Assembly (NCBI GenBank): GCA_021805985.1
Contig: JAJZDN010000001.1
Coordinates: 92,931-156,930 of the forward strand
DNA: 64,000 bases
Origin: Planctomycetota bacterium
GTDB lineage: Bacteria; Planctomycetota; Phycisphaerae; WQYP01
Direction of reading: 5' to 3'
Positions within the stretch are counted from its first letter, which is position 1. The number at the start of each line of letters is the position of its first letter. The notes under the pieces were generated by a model, which saw only the letters and a list, made by a program, of their open reading frames with translations, was not told the DNA's origin and did no database searches. The translations under genes and the position numbers were made by a program. Positions 60,578-64,000 of this stretch are shown here, piece after piece.

Positions 60578-61606
60578 TTAGATCCCATGCGTCAAATCAA
60601 TTTTCTTTGGCCATACGGCATCCCAGGTCCATCCTTCAATCCGCGCCAGCTTCCGCAAAAGGCGACGCCGTTCAGTCTGGCCTTCCAGCGCTTTGGCAAA
60701 GGTCGCATCATCCACCACCGGCAGGCCGATTTCCCGTAAAGGTGCCAGCGAGGGTGCGGGTGGGTCGCCGTCATCGTAAACGAGCATTAACACTGGCTTG
60801 AGTGTCACAATGTATTCGCTTATGGCCTCACGCACCGCGCCCAGCGAGGGCAAATCCAGACTGCATCCTTTTTCCAGGCCGCATTCCATGATGGTAATGG
60901 CCTCATCCAGCATGGCAATGTTCGCGCCAACTCCGGCCGAGCGCTTTGCGGAATGAAAAAAGTGAAGCACCGGATATGTGAGGTGATTTTCCCCCAGCCC
61001 CAGCAACATGCCTGTAAGTGCGATAAAGTGCGGGTGTAGCGCTGTGGTATCAGCTCCATTCCATGCGCGAAAAATGATATCCGCCGGATTTTTTCCCAAT
61101 GACCAGATATAAACACCCACTTGCCGCTTTTGCGTGGCGGCGGAAATCACCGGAACTAAATACGCGATCGCTGCCCCAAAAAGAAAAAAGCCGCTGGCAC
61201 AGCATAAATCAGTAAGAATCTGAAATAGTGCGCCCCGTGGCACAAAATCTCCCATGCCCAACGTAAAGAGATTGTACCCGGTGAAATAGATGCGCTGGGC
61301 AATATCTGCGGGCAGGCCCGTGTGCGCCGCGACCACGGCACCAGGCCAGGAACAGAAAATCAGGGTCCAGCCCGCCCATACCAGAAGCGTCCATGTGGTC
61401 AGGGACGCCATAACAACTAATAATCCGCCCCACGCCATCAGACGACGCGTTTTTTGGTGGATCACTGAGTACCGTAATAATTTCCCTACCAGCAAGGACA
61501 CGCGCAGGCTCATCGGCCCGACGCCTTCAACAAATGTCGTCCACAGGAGATCAATGCTGGTCAATGCCAGGACCAGCAACCCCAGAATTCCAAGAAGAAT
61601 GGTCAT
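60578..61606 (-). CDS. Potassium-channel-like (two-pore-helix ion channel) membrane protein
   Basis: The 342-residue protein has helices at about 1-20, 55-80 and 130-155. A pore loop YNLFTLGMGDFVPRG resembles the TxGxGD selectivity filter of Ion_trans_2 channels. Helix-rich cytoplasmic parts (about 180-342, including HPHFIALTGMLLGLGENHLTYPVLHFF) make up the rest. No RCK domain is seen. Ion specificity is inferred from the filter only, where Met replaces the usual Tyr/Phe. Confidence 0.72.
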   Translation of the reverse strand: MTILLGILGLLVLALTSIDLLWTTFVEGVGPMSLRVSLLVGKLLRYSVIHQKTRRLMAWGGLLVVMASLTTWTLLVWAGWTLIFCSWPGAVVAAHTGLPADIAQRIYFTGYNLFTLGMGDFVPRGALFQILTDLCCASGFFLFGAAIAYLVPVISAATQKRQVGVYIWSLGKNPADIIFRAWNGADTTALHPHFIALTGMLLGLGENHLTYPVLHFFHSAKRSAGVGANIAMLDEAITIMECGLEKGCSLDLPSLGAVREAISEYIVTLKPVLMLVYDDGDPPAPSLAPLREIGLPVVDDATFAKALEGQTERRRLLRKLARIEGWTWDAVWPKKIDLTHGI

Positions 61607-61698
61607 TGTTGTGGCGGCTCCTTAGTCTATCGGCCTGGGGACCATCATGGCGGTTTATGGCCATCTCAAACTTACCTGCAGCGTTACACCCGCCGGTT

Positions 61699-62298
61699 TC
61701 AGGTCCGCGGGTTATGCTCCGCGGAAGCCGTGAGTTTTGCAGCTATTGCTTCCTGCAAGGCAGCCGTCAGGGTTGGCTTGTCAAACCCGCCATTATGGCG
61801 CCGGCCATTGATATAAAACGTCGGCGTGGTATTGACGCCGCTGCGCAGGCCGCTGGCAATGTGTTGGCGGACCAGATCTCCGTATCGGTTTTCATCCAGT
61901 GCCGTTGCGACCACTTGAGGATCAATTTCCAGTTGCCGGGCGTATTGCAAAAGATTTTCGCGCGATAATTTGCCAGTGTCGGTAAAAAGCAGGTTGTGCA
62001 TCTGCCAGAATTTTTCACCACACGCTTCTGCAGCCATGGCCGCATTTCGCGCATCAGGATGAATTTTGCTTAACGGAAAGTGCCGCCATCCAAAGCGCAG
62101 TTGGCCATTAAATTCTTTAATAAGTTCCTGGGTGATGGGATGGGCAGTCTGGCAGTGCGGGCACTGATAATCTCCGAAGGCAACGAGCTCCACAATAGCG
62201 TCAGTGGTCCCGGCAATATGATCTGCCGGCCCCAGAGGCGGTGTCAGAGGCGGTTTCGGGGGCGGACGGGGCGGTTGCAAGTGCATAGAAGATTCCAT
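61699..62298 (-). CDS. DsbA-family thioredoxin-fold protein, apparently cytoplasmic
   Basis: The 199-residue protein has the active site GDYQCPHCQTAHPITQ (CPHC, as in DsbA). GVNTTPTFYINGRRHNGG gives the cis-Pro loop. KFWQMHNLLF lies in the inserted helical domain. The N-terminus is a proline-rich stretch (LQPPRPPPKPPLTPP) with no signal peptide, so it looks cytoplasmic. Its ATG abuts the peroxiredoxin stop, so the two are co-translated, and it may reduce or recycle that enzyme. Confidence 0.83.
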   Translation of the reverse strand: MESSMHLQPPRPPPKPPLTPPLGPADHIAGTTDAIVELVAFGDYQCPHCQTAHPITQELIKEFNGQLRFGWRHFPLSKIHPDARNAAMAAEACGEKFWQMHNLLFTDTGKLSRENLLQYARQLEIDPQVVATALDENRYGDLVRQHIASGLRSGVNTTPTFYINGRRHNGGFDKPTLTAALQEAIAAKLTASAEHNPRT

Positions 62299-62790
62299 TT
62301 ATGATTGAACATAATCTGCAGGAAGGGATTCCAGCGCATGCAAGATACCATCGGCACCGGGATTGATGTCAATCGGTGAAACGTAGCGCCAGCGGATCAC
62401 GCCCGCGGCGTCAAGGACAAAGATTGCCCGCTCGCACATGCCATCATCATTACGGTAGACACCGTAGCGCCGCGATACCATTCCCTTGGGTTCAAAGTCC
62501 GCCAGAAGAGGAAATTCCAGCTTGCGGCTCTGACTATACGCCTTGTGGCACCAGGTACCATCCACGGATATGCCCACCAGTAAGGCATTAAAGCGTTTGA
62601 ACTCTTCAATCAACTCGTTATAAATGGCGAGTTGATCACTACAGACCGGGCTGAAGTCCGCCGGGTAGAACACCAGCACGCGCGGCCGACCCTGAGTCTG
62701 GCTAAGTGTCCAATTCTTACCCGGCGCTTCGGGCAGCGTAAAATCCGGTGCCACGAACCCAACCTGTGAACCCTGATTGGTATTTTTCAT
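62299..62790 (-). CDS. Peroxiredoxin (AhpC/TSA family)
   Basis: The 163-residue protein starts at ATG 62790 (AAGGGG 8 nt upstream). The peroxidatic site is YPADFSPVCSDQL; the family motif is PxxxTxxC, with Ser in place of Thr here. GISVDGTWCHKAYSQS supplies a second Cys, and the C-terminal WRYVSP is typical of the BCP/AhpE-like groups. It is first of the peroxiredoxin-DsbA pair. Confidence 0.87.
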   Translation of the reverse strand: MKNTNQGSQVGFVAPDFTLPEAPGKNWTLSQTQGRPRVLVFYPADFSPVCSDQLAIYNELIEEFKRFNALLVGISVDGTWCHKAYSQSRKLEFPLLADFEPKGMVSRRYGVYRNDDGMCERAIFVLDAAGVIRWRYVSPIDINPGADGILHALESLPADYVQS

Positions 62791-62969
62791 CCTGCAACCC
62801 CTTGCCATTATCGTGTGTGCACACGTCGTGCACACCAGAATAGTTTACGCCCAAACGCGCCAGATGTCCCGCCGCCGATTTGCTCCATAAATATCCACCC
62901 AAAGGGTCCAAGTGGTGTGCGGGACGGGAAGGGGTGGACCTGTTGACGAGGTGGTTGGCCTTTGTTGAG

Positions 62970-63090
62970 GTTGGTTCAAGATGGCCAAGATGGCCAAGGT
63001 GGCCGAGTTACAAGGCAAGGTGTCCAAGTTGGGCAGGTAGCGGAAGTGGTTGATTTTAGTGGCGTTGGTTCAAGGTGGCCAAGATGTCCA
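62970..63090 (+). repeat. Pair of 27-bp direct repeats in a GGCCAAGATG-rich tract
   Basis: GTTGGTTCAAG(A/G)TGGCCAAGATG(G/T)CCA occurs at 62970-62996 and 63064-63090, with two differences. Shorter copies of AAGATGGCC lie between. Confidence 0.7.
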
Positions 63091-63523
63091 GGTTATTTTG
63101 AATTTTACCGGGAAATCGGTAAAAACGAGAAGTTGGGAGGCTTTGGGAGGCTTTGAGGGCGGGGCGCATTTGCGTGTTGCGTGGGGAGTATAGGGCACCA
63201 CGCGCGGCGTTTGCGGATTCCTGACCACGGGATCCGGCGTGTTATTTACTTTTCAAGGAGCGGGGCGAATCAATGATCACGGATCCCGGATCATGGATCA
63301 TGGATCAGCCTGTGGAAGCTGTAGGGCGCGGAGGAAGGGGGAAAACGGGATTGGCCGATATTGGTCGGTTAATTTGCGGCTGGCACCGGGTGGTTTTTTG
63401 AGCGGGGCGATTCACGGGTTTGGGCCTTGGTCGTAGCGGGGGGACAGGCTCCTCGCTACGCCGCCCCCGTTCCACTTCGTGCCCCAGCTTTTTCCAAAGA
63501 CCCTCGCACGCGCTTGAATGGGG

Positions 63524-63543
63524 CCGCGGCTCATGAGCCGCGG
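63524..63543. repeat. Perfect 20-bp palindrome
   Basis: CCGCGGCTC-AT-GAGCCGCGG has 9-bp arms. It resembles REP-like intergenic hairpins. Confidence 0.7.
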
Positions 63544-63744
63544 AAAGGACAACGATATTCAAATACCGGATGTGTCACTTCGGTATCCATCCGCCGACCC
63601 CAGGCTCCAAAAAGGCTCCGCGCCCTGCGTCGGTTAACGAACAGCCCGCCGCAGTCTGTATGAAATGGCCCTGGGTTAATTCGTCGCGATTAAACGTGGA
63701 AATGGCGATCGAATCCGCAATCAAGAATAGAACATGCGTGTGTG

Positions 63745-63825
63745 TAAAGGCAAATATTTTGCGATTATGGGACGGCAGGGGCCGGTGCTGGGGGGGGCAG
63801 AATGTGGTTGGTGTTATTTAGGGGC
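63745..63825 (+). repeat. 81-bp direct repeat, copy 1
   Basis: It aligns without gaps to 63920-64000 with about eight substitutions, a period of 175 bp. A G-run lies mid-unit. Confidence 0.85.
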
Positions 63826-63919
63826 GGGGGAACCACGACGGGGCGCGCACCGCAGGCGGATGCGGCTAACCGAGGGGCGGCAACGTGTGGTTATATCAGG
63901 GATTGAAGATGTGTTGGGG

Positions 63920-64000
63920 TAAGGGCAAATATTTTGCGATTATGGGACGGCGGGGGCCGATAATGGGGGGGGCGGAATGCGGTTGGCGTTATTTAGGGGC
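63920..64000 (+). repeat. 81-bp direct repeat, copy 2 (cut by window end)
   Basis: This is the second unit of the same family; it probably continues past the window, so the number of units is unknown. Confidence 0.85.

Larger units (their letters stand above)
62791..64000. other. Gene-free repeat-rich region at the window end
   Basis: About 1.2 kb without a supported gene. It holds AAGATGGCC-type short repeats (62970-63110), a GGATCATGGATCATGGATCA run near 63281-63306, a GTAGCG...CGCTAC inverted repeat near 63433-63461, a perfect 20-bp palindrome (63524-63543) and an 81-bp direct repeat. Open frames here lack ribosome binding sites and family resemblance. Confidence 0.6.

Noticed and set aside
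60216..60578. Minus-strand open frame of 120 residues between trmB and the channel gene
   Set aside because: Low-complexity composition, overlap with trmB, no ribosome binding site and no family motif.
62970..63110. CRISPR array
   Set aside because: Repeats are short, irregular and lack constant spacers; no cas genes are present.
63427..63821. Short open frames in the terminal repeat region
   Set aside because: Arg/Pro/Ala-rich chance translations of GC-rich repeats without ribosome binding sites.

Overview
The window is a dense stretch of about 53-60% GC bacterial chromosome. It most resembles Planctomycetota, probably a Phycisphaerae-type organism. This is inferred from a fused SecD-SecF, a VPLPA/PEP-CTERM-like exported protein, GT and GH genes scattered among housekeeping genes, and short GAGTT-type minisatellites. 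No 16S or tRNA gene is present to confirm it.

Layout. 0.1-4.3 kb: a minus-strand operon (folate cyclodeaminase family, gpsA, cobalamin-binding-type protein), a cupin gene, and a lipoprotein thiol peroxidase. 4.4-8.9 kb: a large secreted GH39-like hydrolase flanked by a 30-bp direct repeat, then decayed accessory genes (a TIGR04255-like remnant and a broken Fic gene). 9-20 kb: pseudopilin-like protein, glmM, a DnaJ/CbpA-type chaperone, apt, comEC and gyrA. 20-22 kb: an HNH endonuclease and a hypothetical gene paired with a HEPN-like remnant. 22-31 kb: aldo/keto reductase, clpP, a GT4 glycosyltransferase converging on rlmN-purB, a FucP-type sugar transporter, and a sigma-54 activator with a degenerate receiver beside a PEP-CTERM-like gene. 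32-38 kb: a tightly overlapping minus-strand carbohydrate operon, GH39 - GH144 - GMC oxidoreductase - NDH-2-like. 38-43 kb: a second glycosyltransferase, a PTPS-III-like pterin enzyme, proC, and two stacked toxin-antitoxin loci, one intact (HTH/PIN) and one with a truncated VapC. 43-52 kb: ppdK, then the fatty-acid/phospholipid cluster rpmF-plsX-fabH-fabD-fabG-acpP-fabF. 52-58 kb: tgt, yajC and a secD-secF fusion. 58-63 kb: SRPBCC protein, comB-type phosphatase, a structured non-coding RNA in front of trmB, a K+ channel-like protein, and a peroxiredoxin-DsbA pair. The last 1.2 kb is gene-free repeat DNA.

How parts fit together. The fab cluster builds acyl-ACP and hands acyl-phosphate (PlsX) towards phospholipid synthesis, and GpsA supplies the glycerol-3-phosphate. 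The yajC-secDF pair, immediately after tgt, is the classical export-accessory arrangement. The GH39-GH144-GMC-NDH operon looks like intracellular breakdown of an imported glycan coupled to oxidation and quinone reduction.

The most interesting undescribed element is at about 59,272-59,553. A near-consensus sigma-70 promoter drives roughly 280 nt of heavily base-paired sequence that ends in a three-way-junction terminator with six U. It lies just upstream of a trmB gene that has its own ribosome binding site and TTG start. I could not assign it to any RNA family by eye. Other points worth a second look are GyrA with Ala83/Pro87, ComEC with a ruined metallo-hydrolase motif, a pseudo-receiver sigma-54 activator, and several decaying toxin genes.
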